A DNA stretch of 38,045 nt, taken from a virus. The position numbers were made by a program, and so were the translations under genes. This document shows, in pieces, positions 21,637-29,425 of the stretch (the stretch's first letter is position 1; every line of letters starts with the position of its first letter). The stretch covers positions 1 through 38,045 of IMG/VR virus record IMGVR_UViG_3300033156_001353; one strand, 5' to 3'. Under the pieces are notes generated by a model that did no database searches, had not been told where the DNA came from, and was given only the letters and a program-made list of their open reading frames with translations.

Positions 21637-23607
21637 TTAGACCTCCCCTATTATCATACAGGTACAGCCTCTATGTGCTGGTGGATGATGAATCTCATAT
21701 TTCAGCTTTAGTGCATGATCAGCACCTTCTGGTTGAAATACCATATCCGGAGTAAGAAAAGCTTGCCCAATTTCAACAACCTTTCCATCCAAAGCTCTAC
21801 AATAAGGACAATTTTCTTCATAATTTACCCACTTAATTCTCCGAACACCTGCCGCTCTATAAGATTCCCTCGTATAAGCATTAGTAGCTTGAATAGTTTC
21901 CCAAGCCGCTATAGCCGCAGGTCTTTTAATACTCCACTCCGCAAACCTCTTTTTCAAAGCTTCCATCGGATTATCTGAATTCCTCACAACTTGTCTTATC
22001 TGTCCTATTGCTGAGCCTGTATGATATGACATATTTTTATCTAAATAACATCCCGTAAAATCATCCAAATTCTGAATCTTTGTATCAGTACCCATTTCAA
22101 GAGATACATTCTCTTCAACAGCCGATGCCAAGGTTAGAAAAACTGGAGTCCACATAGATATCATATAAGCTTTATGAGTCTCGTAATATTTATCAAGCCA
22201 AGACATAAATTCACCTACATCACGATTACTCTTAGATTCTCCCAAAAACTGCTTAACCTTACGCATTATATCCTTTTCTTCTTTTTCAAGTATCTTTCGT
22301 TCAATCTTCTCAAACAATGGCTTATACGACATAGCAATACGCCTTCTACTATCAGTAATCTTAAGACTTCTCTGTTCACGAGTATTACCACTAACAGCAA
22401 TATCAGCCATATTTATCATATTAACTGGCATCCAATAAATATCACCTTCTTTCCCTTCAATCGGATTCATATTTTCAAGCGCTCGCCATTCATTAGCAGA
22501 AATTATACCATTACGCCTTGCAATATCATAAGCTTCATATCGAGCTTTAATATTACCCCTGAGAAGACCATCTATTACATGTTCCACAAAATATATTCTC
22601 CGTTCAGGTTTTGATAAAAGCTTCCACTTAATATGTTGTTCCCACCTAACCAACCAAGGTCTTATACAATCCATTACAAATTCGATCTGTTGTTCCTCAA
22701 TATTCGAAAAAGTAGCCCGTTCAAGATCCTTGATTTTATGTGGTGGAATATTAAACCACCGAGCAATCTCTGTAATCTGAAATTTCCTTGTACCCAAAAA
22801 TTGAGCATCCTCTGGTGGAATCGTTAACGGAGTATATTCCATACCTTCTTCAAGAATTATCGGTTTATGTGCATTTCCCAAACCAGAATACGTATCAGTC
22901 CACTGTTTTCGGAGATTTTCAATAGCATCTAAATCACCTATACGGCCTGGATGTTTTAATACTCCAGTAGTTATAGCACCTTGTCCAAAAAGTCTTGCAC
23001 CAAATTCCTCAGTAGCAGATGCTAACCCGAAAGTTTCCCTGGCACGAGAAATAACACTATATCCAACTCTACCATCGAAACTTAATCCCGGAATATGAAA
23101 AACCCGCTCCGCAGGAAGAACATATTCACGACCCGAAGTATCTTTATGTATATATACAAGCTTACCAGAATCATCACGTTTTGGATGCGTTCGCTCTGGA
23201 TTAAGTGGCCAAAGTGCCACAACATCTCCAGCACGATTTCGTACTATCTCTGCATATCCATTCCCCCAAAGTAATATATGCTGAGTGAGTACTTCTCTAA
23301 AAGTAAATGCTGTCATCTCTTCATTAGCTTCATCATGAAGTATTCTATATAACGGATGATTCAAATCCTTCTCCCTACCTCGATTATTACGCCTGTAAAC
23401 AAACAACGGCAAAGATGCAACAGTTTGAGAAATAATAAGTACCGCATTCCAAACAGCACTAATATTTAAAGCTAAATCACCAGAAACAATCTTTCCAGTA
23501 TAGCTATTATACCCATAAGAACCTTCAATAATCTTATCCAAATCACTTATTGAAATACCCGCTCTAAAAGCCTTTATTCCTGCACGTATCCTTTTTACCA
23601 GTTTCAC
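21637..23607 (-). CDS. Portal protein fused to MuF-like minor head domain
   Basis: 656 residues. The first 400 are an HK97-type portal: GDLALNISAVWNAVLIISQT, ASLPLFVYRR, HILLWGNGYAEIVRNRAGDV, FQITEIARWFNIPPHKI and TFSNIEEQQIEFV. Residues about 480-656 are a MuF/SPP1 gp7-like domain ending in NCPYCRALDGK ... PPAHRGCTC, a metal-binding CxxC...HxxCxC set. In most phages these are two genes. The start codon is GTG overlapping the terminase stop (GTGA). Confidence 0.9.
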   Translation of the reverse strand: MKLVKRIRAGIKAFRAGISISDLDKIIEGSYGYNSYTGKIVSGDLALNISAVWNAVLIISQTVASLPLFVYRRNNRGREKDLNHPLYRILHDEANEEMTAFTFREVLTQHILLWGNGYAEIVRNRAGDVVALWPLNPERTHPKRDDSGKLVYIHKDTSGREYVLPAERVFHIPGLSFDGRVGYSVISRARETFGLASATEEFGARLFGQGAITTGVLKHPGRIGDLDAIENLRKQWTDTYSGLGNAHKPIILEEGMEYTPLTIPPEDAQFLGTRKFQITEIARWFNIPPHKIKDLERATFSNIEEQQIEFVMDCIRPWLVRWEQHIKWKLLSKPERRIYFVEHVIDGLLRGNIKARYEAYDIARRNGIISANEWRALENMNPIEGKEGDIYWMPVNMINMADIAVSGNTREQRSLKITDSRRRIAMSYKPLFEKIERKILEKEEKDIMRKVKQFLGESKSNRDVGEFMSWLDKYYETHKAYMISMWTPVFLTLASAVEENVSLEMGTDTKIQNLDDFTGCYLDKNMSYHTGSAIGQIRQVVRNSDNPMEALKKRFAEWSIKRPAAIAAWETIQATNAYTRESYRAAGVRRIKWVNYEENCPYCRALDGKVVEIGQAFLTPDMVFQPEGADHALKLKYEIHHPPAHRGCTCMIIGEV

Positions 23608-25181
23608 AGAGCTATAAATCCCCTTTCCCTATAAATACTTTCACGTTCAGCAGAATGTCTTATTGCTCTATCAAGAGCCATTATTAAAGCCACTATTCCA
23701 TCAATACGATCTGTAGACTTTGATTTATCTGGCTTTACATTTTCCGCAGGATCAATTTTAACAGCTAAATTATCTGCCATCCAACGAAGTACAGGATCTG
23801 CACCATGCCGAATCTTTCGAGACATTACCAACCTAAGTAAATCCTTAGTAGGATTAGAAAGTGATTGAAATCCCTGACCTACAGGCACAACCGTAATACC
23901 CTCAGATTCAAGCTCCAAAGCTACCTGAGTAGCTCCCCACCTATCATATCCTATTTCACGAATATTATAAATCTCCGCATCTTTTAAAATTTCTTTAATA
24001 ATCCATTTATAATCTATGGTATTCCCTGGAGTAGCCTTCATATATCCTTCTCGTACCCATACATCATAAGGTACTTTATCACGTTTAACACGCTCCGAAA
24101 TATTATCTTCAGGAATCCAATACTTTGCAAGTACATCATATCCACCATCATCCCTGGGAAACACCTTTACAAAAGCCGTAATATCCATAGTACTTGAAAG
24201 ATCAAGTCCCCCATAACACGGCTTCCCCTTCAAACTCTTTCGATCAATTGGATCTCCACACGCATCCCAAAAATCCATCGGAATAAACCGAGTAACTTGT
24301 TTTACCCATTGATTAAGATGAAGCCTCCGAAAAGTATTCTGCCTTGCCGGAATATGTTCAACCCTGGAATAAATATCCCGGAGGTCTTCAATTGTAAAAA
24401 TATGTCCCAGAGCAGGATTTACCTTTGCCCAATTCTTCTCATCTCTCCAATCTTCATCATTTTCAAGACTATAAATTACAGGTAAAAATCTCGGATCTGA
24501 AATTATTCCATCTCTAACTTTTCTCGCATAACTTGCAACTTCCCAACAAATCGAATTCATATCATACCCCGCAGTAGTAATTGCAAACACAAGTGGTTGA
24601 GTCCTCGCAATACTCGCTCCTTCTGTAAGTACATCCCATAAATCACGAGTCTGTTGAGCATGAAGTTCATCAAAAATTACCCCATGAATATTATACCCAT
24701 GCTTAGAATACACCTCAGCAGAAAGTACCCTGTAAAACGACCCCGTTTTCTTATAAAGGATACGCCTCGTTGAAGGAAGACAATACAAGATCTTCCGAAG
24801 ATTTGGATCTTGCTGTACCATAGACAAAGCAACATTAAATACAATCGATGCTTGATCTCTGTCACAAGCCGCAGAATAAATCTCAGCACCTTGCTCACCA
24901 TCCCCTATTAAAAGATATAACGCAATTGCCGCCGCAAGCTCAGATTTTCCATTCTTTTTCGGAATTTCAACATAGCATTGCCTATAAATCCTATTCCCAT
25001 CAGCATCTACCCAACCAAAAAGCTCTTTAATAAGTTTAATCTGCCAATCGAGTAACAAAAACCGCTTTCCAGCCCACCGACCTTTAGTATGTTTAAGTAA
25101 GCTAATAAATTTAAGCACTCGATTAGCTTTATCTTCATCATACCTCTTGTATAAACTCTCTCCACTCATTGCTCTTATCAT
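23604..25181 (-). CDS. terL: Terminase large subunit
   Basis: A 525-residue packaging ATPase/nuclease. Walker A-like PKKNGKS at 75-81, Walker B GVIFDE at 167-172 followed by LHA, coupling segment FAITTAG, and an RNase H-type nuclease with GLDLSSTMDITAF near 315 and DRIDGIVALIMALDR near 495. It belongs to the HK97/P27-associated Terminase_1 group, often of cos type. The first ATG at 25181 overlaps the small subunit by 44 bases; a Met at residue 5 is a possible start. Confidence 0.96.
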   Translation of the reverse strand: MIRAMSGESLYKRYDEDKANRVLKFISLLKHTKGRWAGKRFLLLDWQIKLIKELFGWVDADGNRIYRQCYVEIPKKNGKSELAAAIALYLLIGDGEQGAEIYSAACDRDQASIVFNVALSMVQQDPNLRKILYCLPSTRRILYKKTGSFYRVLSAEVYSKHGYNIHGVIFDELHAQQTRDLWDVLTEGASIARTQPLVFAITTAGYDMNSICWEVASYARKVRDGIISDPRFLPVIYSLENDEDWRDEKNWAKVNPALGHIFTIEDLRDIYSRVEHIPARQNTFRRLHLNQWVKQVTRFIPMDFWDACGDPIDRKSLKGKPCYGGLDLSSTMDITAFVKVFPRDDGGYDVLAKYWIPEDNISERVKRDKVPYDVWVREGYMKATPGNTIDYKWIIKEILKDAEIYNIREIGYDRWGATQVALELESEGITVVPVGQGFQSLSNPTKDLLRLVMSRKIRHGADPVLRWMADNLAVKIDPAENVKPDKSKSTDRIDGIVALIMALDRAIRHSAERESIYRERGFIAL

Positions 25182-25554
25182 CTATCTTTTCAACATCGAT
25201 TCTGCTCCTGGAGCTCGGAGTCATACCAAATTCCGCATACCACATGCGGAGTTCCCTGGCTAAAGTAACCTCTGCATGAGTTCCACTCTGTTTATTTTCT
25301 GTTACACGACGCCATTTTGCATATAATTGACATAAAGCCTCAAGTGCTCCCACATCTACCTCAGTAAGTAGACCCAACTGATATAAAGCTTTAGCCAGTT
25401 CTCTCCATTTATTCTTCGCAACCTCGTCCATCCATTCTGGTGGATCTGGTAACACTGCCGCAGGTTCTGGATTTTTCGGAATCCTTCTATGGCCTCTATT
25501 ACCCTCTAAAACTTTCAATTTAGTAGGTTTCGGTTTTAATCCACCATGCATCAT
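25138..25554 (-). CDS. terS: Terminase small subunit, P27 family
   Basis: A 138-residue protein beginning MMHGGLKPKPTKLKVLEGNR. The N-terminal PKPTKLKVLEGNRGHRR...PEP, followed by PPEWMDEVAKNKWRELAKAL and LTEVDVGALEALCQLYAKW, is the P27-type TerS signature. It recognises the packaging site and loads TerL, whose gene follows. A GGGGG SD precedes the ATG-ATG start. Confidence 0.9.
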   Translation of the reverse strand: MMHGGLKPKPTKLKVLEGNRGHRRIPKNPEPAAVLPDPPEWMDEVAKNKWRELAKALYQLGLLTEVDVGALEALCQLYAKWRRVTENKQSGTHAEVTLARELRMWYAEFGMTPSSRSRIDVEKIDDKSNEWREFIQEV

Positions 25555-25578
25555 GAACCCCCTGAATATAAACTGAGA

Positions 25579-25755
25579 TCATTTCTCTGAATGTGCCCGA
25601 CCGGTCTCTTGATAATTTAAGCTAAAGCTTTGATATCCCCCTTCCCTATATTCATATTCCGTTTTTCCCTTAAAAGCTTCTACAATTCGTACCAACTCTT
25701 TAAATTCTTCCTCTGTAAGTCTAATAACTTTATCTTTAAGCTGTATCTCTATCAC
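25579..25755 (-). CDS. Small hypothetical protein between HNH and terS, 58 aa
   Basis: Starts with GTG overlapping the HNH stop (GTGA) and runs VIEIQLKDKVIRLTEEEFKE to GYQSFSLNYQETGRAHSEK. The predicted beta-hairpin plus helix is common in small phage proteins. The overlap argues for translational coupling to the HNH gene. Unknown function; its place suggests a packaging accessory. Confidence 0.6.
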   Translation of the reverse strand: MIEIQLKDKVIRLTEEEFKELVRIVEAFKGKTEYEYREGGYQSFSLNYQETGRAHSEK

Positions 25756-26102
25756 CTTCTTACTCCAGCCAACATTTCTATCATTGTTTTTCTATTATGA
25801 CATTCTTCACACAATGCCTGATGATTGTTCTCATCCCAAAAATCTCCCCCCAGGGATACAGGTACTATATGGTCTACTACAGTAGCCAATCTACCACACT
25901 TTACACAAAGAGGATGTCTCCGTAAATACCACTCTCGATACTTACGCCAATTAGATCCATATCCCCTCTTATATGCAGATTCCCTATCTCTATCTATAGA
26001 TTTCTTTATCTTTTTTTCATGGATAGGACAATAACGCTTATCTGGAGAGATTAAGTTTGGACATCCAGGATAAGAACAAGGCCTTTTTGGTTTATACGGC
26101 AA
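25752..26102 (-). CDS. HNH endonuclease of the packaging module
   Basis: A 116-residue protein with a TTG start seven bases after GAGGAG. An N-terminal zinc knuckle (C9, C14, C25, H28) is followed by the HNH core: C66-x2-C69, VVDHIVPVSLGGDFWDENNH (Asp77-His78, Asn92/93) and C98-x2-C101-H102. HNH proteins placed just before terminase genes cooperate with TerL in cleaving cos-type packaging sites in many siphophages. This predicts cos-type packaging, with the site probably nearby. Confidence 0.88.
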   Translation of the reverse strand: MPYKPKRPCSYPGCPNLISPDKRYCPIHEKKIKKSIDRDRESAYKRGYGSNWRKYREWYLRRHPLCVKCGRLATVVDHIVPVSLGGDFWDENNHQALCEECHNRKTMIEMLAGVRR

Positions 26103-26147
26103 TACTTCGCTCCTCTATCTTTCTACTAAAAAAAGACATTTCAAACC

Positions 26148-26345
26148 CTATTCCGCAATATCCAAAAAGGCCTTTATACAAACACCATTGTTATCAATAA
26201 CTTTTTCAATATTTATTAATGATTTAATTTTCTGTAAAATAATATCTTTAAGATCTTCTTCAATAGAGTTTATTAATACATTAGAATCTACTAACGCCTC
26301 AGTAATATCATCTACTGAAATATATCTTTCCACTTCAATTCTCAT
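26148..26345 (-). CDS. Small hypothetical protein, 65 aa
   Basis: Begins MRIEVERYISVDDITEALVD. Acidic, helical, with no recognisable motif. It lies at the end of the accessory cluster, before the packaging genes, and one base after the membrane-protein gene stop. Short, but intact spacing supports it. Confidence 0.6.
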   Translation of the reverse strand: MRIEVERYISVDDITEALVDSNVLINSIEEDLKDIILQKIKSLINIEKVIDNNGVCIKAFLDIAE

Positions 26346-26346
26346 T

Positions 26347-26613
26347 TTATCCCTCTAACAGCCTTTCAGCATATTGAGGAAAAGTCTCATAAAGAGTCCT
26401 AATTATACTGGAAACATCATTACTACCTCTAACGAAATAATGAATCATCAAAAATATACTCAATGCCATCATAAATAATCCTGAGTATCCTATCCAGGCT
26501 CTCTTCTTATCATTTTCGAACCACATTGTAGAAAGTAAAAAAAGAACACCACCGAAAAATATAGCCCATGCAGTTATAATCTGACCATACATTAAAATCT
26601 TCATATATTGCAT
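26347..26613 (-). CDS. Small membrane protein, two transmembrane segments
   Basis: An 88-residue protein. Membrane segments at about 9-30 (IITAWAIFFGGVLFLLSTMW) and 41-62 (IGYSGLFMMALSIFLMIHYF) are joined by a short charged loop, with a C-terminal amphipathic tail. SD GGAG; overlaps the previous gene by 13 bases. It may be a superinfection or host-membrane modifier; no family recognised. Confidence 0.65.
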   Translation of the reverse strand: MQYMKILMYGQIITAWAIFFGGVLFLLSTMWFENDKKRAWIGYSGLFMMALSIFLMIHYFVRGSNDVSSIIRTLYETFPQYAERLLEG

Positions 26614-26840
26614 TTTTCCGCTCTCCTTACCAAAACAAGATGCTGTTCTCCTACCCAGCCAACACCGTTTTCGCTATATGCATTATAATAAATTCTATAT
26701 TTCTCTCCATCAATCTTTATTATATCCTCAAACTTTTTTCTATATTTTATGCAAAATTCCGAATCAGATATAGGTTTATCATCATATCCTCTAAACGCTA
26801 CAATATCACCAATATTAAACTTATATTTCTTTTTACCCAT
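26601..26840 (-). CDS. Small beta protein, SH3-like, 79 aa
   Basis: MGKKKYKFNIGDIVAFRGYD, then a central helix and strands, ending GWVGEQHLVLVRRAEKC. The FxxGDxVxF start and VxExxLxLV ending are typical of small SH3-barrel proteins in phages. SD AGGGG; overlaps neighbours on both sides. Function unknown. Confidence 0.6.
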   Translation of the reverse strand: MGKKKYKFNIGDIVAFRGYDDKPISDSEFCIKYRKKFEDIIKIDGEKYRIYYNAYSENGVGWVGEQHLVLVRRAEKCNI

Positions 26841-27207
26841 CTATTTCCCCTACCAATTCTATTATTTTTTGTGCTTCTATCTTTGCTTCTTCTGTTAATT
26901 TCTTTTTATCCCCATCAATAATTAACTTAGCCTTCTTTATTATTTCCTTCTTCAAGTAATTTAAAGCTTTTACTATATATTTCGCCAACATTTCACTCAT
27001 ATCATCCGTACAACCACTATATCCAAAATACCCATGATAAGCATCAAATTCTATCAAAGCCTTTTTAAAACCCGAAGATTTCAATACTTCCTTAAAACGA
27101 AAATTTAAGCCTGTTTTATCCCTCTGTGAAGTAGGAATCTGATAATCTAAATCTACTTTTATATTTTCTAATCTCTTAATCTCACTCCATAATTTATCAT
27201 AGTCCAT
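26833..27207 (-). CDS. Hypothetical helical protein, 124 aa
   Basis: The ATG at 27207 (MDYDKLWSEIKRLENIKVDL) has GGGAG seven bases upstream. Two long helices flank a central aromatic region (DAYHGYFGYSGCTDDMSEML). The C-terminus is Lys-rich. It belongs to the accessory cluster of small genes downstream of promoter P3. Not recognised. Confidence 0.6.
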   Translation of the reverse strand: MDYDKLWSEIKRLENIKVDLDYQIPTSQRDKTGLNFRFKEVLKSSGFKKALIEFDAYHGYFGYSGCTDDMSEMLAKYIVKALNYLKKEIIKKAKLIIDGDKKKLTEEAKIEAQKIIELVGEIDG

Positions 27208-27223
27208 TATCTTCTCCCATAAT

Positions 27224-27640
27224 TTAAATAATACCTTTCTCACGTAATTTTATAAAATCATCTGCAGAAAATTTATCCTTCAAACTAAGCAAAGTTAAAG
27301 AGTATAATTTATCTAAAATCGACATCTCATTCTTTGATATATTAGAATCAACCTCAACATGACCTTCAGTACATATCTCATCTTCACTCAAGGAATTCTT
27401 TTCTATCTCATTTTCTAGAAAATTTATTATAAGATCTTTCATCTTTAACGTATAATTATCAATATCAAAACCAACTAAAACAAAAGTAATTAGAGTATAG
27501 ATTGTAGAATTCTTCTGATAAAGAATACTATAATTAGTAATTTGCCCAGTAAGACTATCAGTAAAATCATTAATAATGATCTTTCCTTCATATTCTGGTT
27601 TTGCAATAAAATCAAAATTATGTAACTCAATAATCTCCAT
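27224..27640 (-). CDS. Hypothetical protein, 138 aa
   Basis: The ATG at 27640 (MEIIELHNFDFIAKPEYEGK) has AGGGAG about eight bases upstream; an upstream in-frame start at 27685 lacks one. Beta-rich first half, acidic helical second half. Part of the accessory cluster. Not recognised. Confidence 0.6.
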   Translation of the reverse strand: MEIIELHNFDFIAKPEYEGKIIINDFTDSLTGQITNYSILYQKNSTIYTLITFVLVGFDIDNYTLKMKDLIINFLENEIEKNSLSEDEICTEGHVEVDSNISKNEMSILDKLYSLTLLSLKDKFSADDFIKLREKGII

Positions 27641-27857
27641 CACTCTCTCCCTTAGAATATTTTTCCCAAAATAAATCATCCTCAAAGTTTATCGTATAAT
27701 GCTTTGGTTTATTAGCCTCAGCCATAGAAAATATACCCCAGAAAGGTACATATTCTTCAAATCGTAAACATAATTTACCAGCTAAAGCTCCATTAATGAA
27801 AATTCTTAAATGTACATGAGAATCAACTCTATCTACACAAATCGTATATTTTTCCAT
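27627..27857 (-). CDS. Small hypothetical protein, 76 aa
   Basis: MEKYTICVDRVDSHVHLRIF with alternating strands, a PFWGIFSM segment and an acidic C-terminus. SD AGGGAG; the start is one base from the preceding stop, and its stop overlaps the next start by 14 bases. Not recognised. Confidence 0.6.
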   Translation of the reverse strand: MEKYTICVDRVDSHVHLRIFINGALAGKLCLRFEEYVPFWGIFSMAEANKPKHYTINFEDDLFWEKYSKGESDGDY

Positions 27858-28171
27858 TAATCTCTCCCTAATATTTCATTTCTTTCATCAAGCTTACCAG
27901 ACTCATAAAGATATCTTGCTTTAACACACCACGCCTCAACTTTTTCTTTACTTCCCCATGCATCCATAGGTAATTCATTCATAAGCCAATAAGCATAAGC
28001 AGGAAGATTACGAATATTTTCCCTATCAGCATATGCAACCGCCATCGCAAAATTATTACACAATACATAATAAAGAAAATCCCCTGGTCTAATCCCTTGT
28101 TCAAGATATCTTTCAATTGATCCTCTCATATATTCTGGAATTTCCCATTCATAATATTTATATACAGCCAT
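27857..28171 (-). CDS. Hypothetical helical protein, 104 aa, common phage type
   Basis: MAVYKYYEWEIPEYMRGSIE; all-helical, with PGDFLYYVLCNNFAMAVAYA and LPAYAYWLMNELPMDAWGS. Proteins with this IxxYxxxGxxPGdFL...NDL pattern are frequent in phage accessory regions but have no known function. SD GAGGAGG; the ATG overlaps the preceding stop by one base. Confidence 0.7.
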   Translation of the reverse strand: MAVYKYYEWEIPEYMRGSIERYLEQGIRPGDFLYYVLCNNFAMAVAYADRENIRNLPAYAYWLMNELPMDAWGSKEKVEAWCVKARYLYESGKLDERNEILGRD

Positions 28172-28266
28172 TATCTTCCTCCTCGAATTTCATCAATAAC
28201 TTTATAAATAATTATTACCACAAACATAACAAAGAGCAATATTACCGCAATATTCAACGCTTTCAT
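28171..28266 (-). CDS. Single-pass membrane micro-protein, 31 aa
   Basis: MKALNIAVILLFVMFVVIII followed by YKVIDEIRGGR. One hydrophobic helix with a basic C-terminus. The ATG overlaps the preceding stop (ATGA) with AGGAG upstream, and its stop overlaps the next ATG (TAATG). The end of the coding sequence (GAGGAGGAAG) also serves as SD of the next gene. The coupled layout supports it as a real gene. Confidence 0.6.
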   Translation of the reverse strand: MKALNIAVILLFVMFVVIIIYKVIDEIRGGR

Positions 28267-28430
28267 TTTATTCTCCTAAAACTTTGGAACAAAGAATGCA
28301 TCTTCCACCCAACATTAAGCTCTATATTTAAATCTCTTGTTCTTAAACCCCCATTAAGAAAAATTACAATAAAAAGTAAATTATTATAATACCTTTCTTC
28401 AGAAACATATTTTGGTAACTTACTTTTCAT
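28263..28430 (-). CDS. Small hypothetical protein, 55 aa
   Basis: MKSKLPKYVSEERYYNNLLF, then a short hydrophobic stretch and LRTRDLNIELNVGWKMHSLF. SD GAGAGG before the ATG at 28430. It overlaps the micro-protein genes on both sides. Not recognised. Confidence 0.55.
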   Translation of the reverse strand: MKSKLPKYVSEERYYNNLLFIVIFLNGGLRTRDLNIELNVGWKMHSLFQSFRRIK

Positions 28431-28539
28431 TTTTCCTCTCCAAAAGTCTGTATCGAATATTTTTAACCTCATACACTTTCGTTCTAAAAATATTTATTAA
28501 ATCGCATATAAAATCAATAAGGAAAGATAATATCTTCAT
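28420..28539 (-). CDS. Micro-protein, 39 aa, first gene after promoter P3
   Basis: MKILSFLIDFICDLINIFRT followed by a basic tail. Amphipathic, possibly membrane-associated. The ATG at 28539 follows GGGAAAGAG and lies about 24 bases after the ECF-like promoter P3, so the leader would be short like that of P1. Its stop overlaps the next gene by 11 bases. It is too short to classify. Confidence 0.5.
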   Translation of the reverse strand: MKILSFLIDFICDLINIFRTKVYEVKNIRYRLLERKNEK

Positions 28540-28562
28540 CTCTTTCCCTTTTCACTTTTAAA

Positions 28563-28589
28563 GACGACACAAAGCCCTCTTATGTTTCC
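28563..28589 (-). promoter_or_regulatory. ECF-sigma-like promoter P3
   Basis: On the minus strand GGAAAC (28589-28584), a 17-base spacer, CGTC (28566-28563), then TTTAA. Same length as P1 and P2 and the same 14-base 3' block. The -35 box overlaps the last codons and stop of the HTH gene at 28580, as P1 does with the gene at 2481. It would drive the accessory cluster from 28539 down, perhaps into the packaging genes. Confidence 0.55.
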
Positions 28590-28717
28590 CATTTTTCTTT
28601 CACCAGATCTCTAATCTTATTTAAATTATAAGAAACGCTCTGATGACTAATCCCTAAAATCCGAGCAATCTGTACTACTATATACCCACGCCTATACCAA
28701 TACATTACATCAGCCAT
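28580..28717 (-). CDS. Small HTH protein, sigma-region-4-like
   Basis: The C-terminal 45 residues (MADVMYWYRRGYIVVQIARI then LGISHQSVSYNLNKIRDLV) form a clear helix-turn-helix of sigma region 4/LuxR style, with the A..LGIS..SV....L motif. The ATG at 28717 has GGAG 12 bases upstream and overlaps the RuvC stop by 13 bases. A TTG at 28807 would add 30 residues (EREIAYVGEE...), which look like a natural lead-in to region 4, but overlaps RuvC more. It probably binds promoters; its own 3' end overlaps promoter P3. Confidence 0.65.
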   Translation of the reverse strand: MADVMYWYRRGYIVVQIARILGISHQSVSYNLNKIRDLVKEKWET

Positions 28718-29226
28718 TCTATTGGTAAGCTCCCTCTGTAATTTATCGAAGAAATACCGTAACTCGATTTGGCTCTCTTCACCAACATATGCAATTTCTC
28801 TTTCCAAACGAATGAATCTGGAATAATACCGCCTTTCTCGATTATAATACCCCCTAAAGTCAAAGCTATAGCAATTGCATCCGCTGTATGTCCTGTAATA
28901 TGTATACCCAGTTCCTTTAAAATACTGTTTACTTCTGATTTTGGAGCATTGCTTTTTCCTGTTAAAAATCTGCATACCATTCCCCTATATATCATAATAG
29001 CCCGAAAAGACTGTTCTATCCAACCCGTACGCTTTACCATTTCAATAATTTTCTCAGTCATAGGACGTTTACGATACGGAGTAAAATCCTCACATGCCAT
29101 CCTAAACCCTCTATATCGTTCTAACCTGGAATAACTAATAAGTGTAGTCTTATAACCTATATCATTCAATATACCAACAGCTATATAATCACTTCCTGGA
29201 TCTAAGCCTATAAGGCAATAACTCAT
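28705..29226 (-). CDS. RuvC-like Holliday junction resolvase
   Basis: A 173-residue protein with RNase H fold. GLDPGSDYIAVGI carries the first catalytic Asp (D9), E46 lies in ACEDF, and GHTADAIAIALT near 112-122 holds the C-terminal Asp (D116). It resolves branched DNA before packaging. The ATG at 29226 has AGGAG nine bases upstream. The order Cas4-like nuclease, HNH, RuvC suggests a DNA-processing cassette. Confidence 0.85.
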   Translation of the reverse strand: MSYCLIGLDPGSDYIAVGILNDIGYKTTLISYSRLERYRGFRMACEDFTPYRKRPMTEKIIEMVKRTGWIEQSFRAIMIYRGMVCRFLTGKSNAPKSEVNSILKELGIHITGHTADAIAIALTLGGIIIEKGGIIPDSFVWKEKLHMLVKRAKSSYGISSINYRGSLPIEWLM

Positions 29227-29425
29227 CGATCGGCTCTCCTTCCCTCAATCTTCTCTCAAGCTCCGCATGACAAGCTCCACATAAAGCCACATATTCAGTA
29301 GTTTCTTCTAAATCAGTAGATTTTTTCTTTAAATGGTGTATAGTAGTACATTCAGCATCACAATGCGGATTTTCACATACATAACCCGCTCTACGTAGAA
29401 TTTTCCGTTTTTGATAACCTGTCAT
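29189..29425 (-). CDS. HNH-type zinc protein
   Basis: A 78-residue protein from the ATG at 29425 (MTGYQKRKILRRAGYVCENP) with GGAG seven bases upstream; a longer frame to 29575 lies inside the Cas4-like gene. C17 and C22, TTIHHLKKKSTD with His30-His31, and C49-x2-C52-H53 outline a compact HNH fold. Probably a small endonuclease. It may nick at replication or packaging intermediates, since it is placed between Cas4-like and RuvC-like genes. Confidence 0.75.
   Translation of the reverse strand: MTGYQKRKILRRAGYVCENPHCDAECTTIHHLKKKSTDLEETTEYVALCGACHAELERRLREGEPIDELLPYRLRSRK

Noticed and set aside
22174-22614. Plus-strand open frames of 60-146 codons throughout the window
   Set aside because: All lie opposite clear minus-strand genes, lack SD sites and have Ser/Ile/Phe-rich compositions typical of antisense shadows.
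24677-24901. Alternative minus-strand frame inside terL
   Set aside because: Lies wholly within the terminase ATPase domain in another frame with no start signals or motifs.
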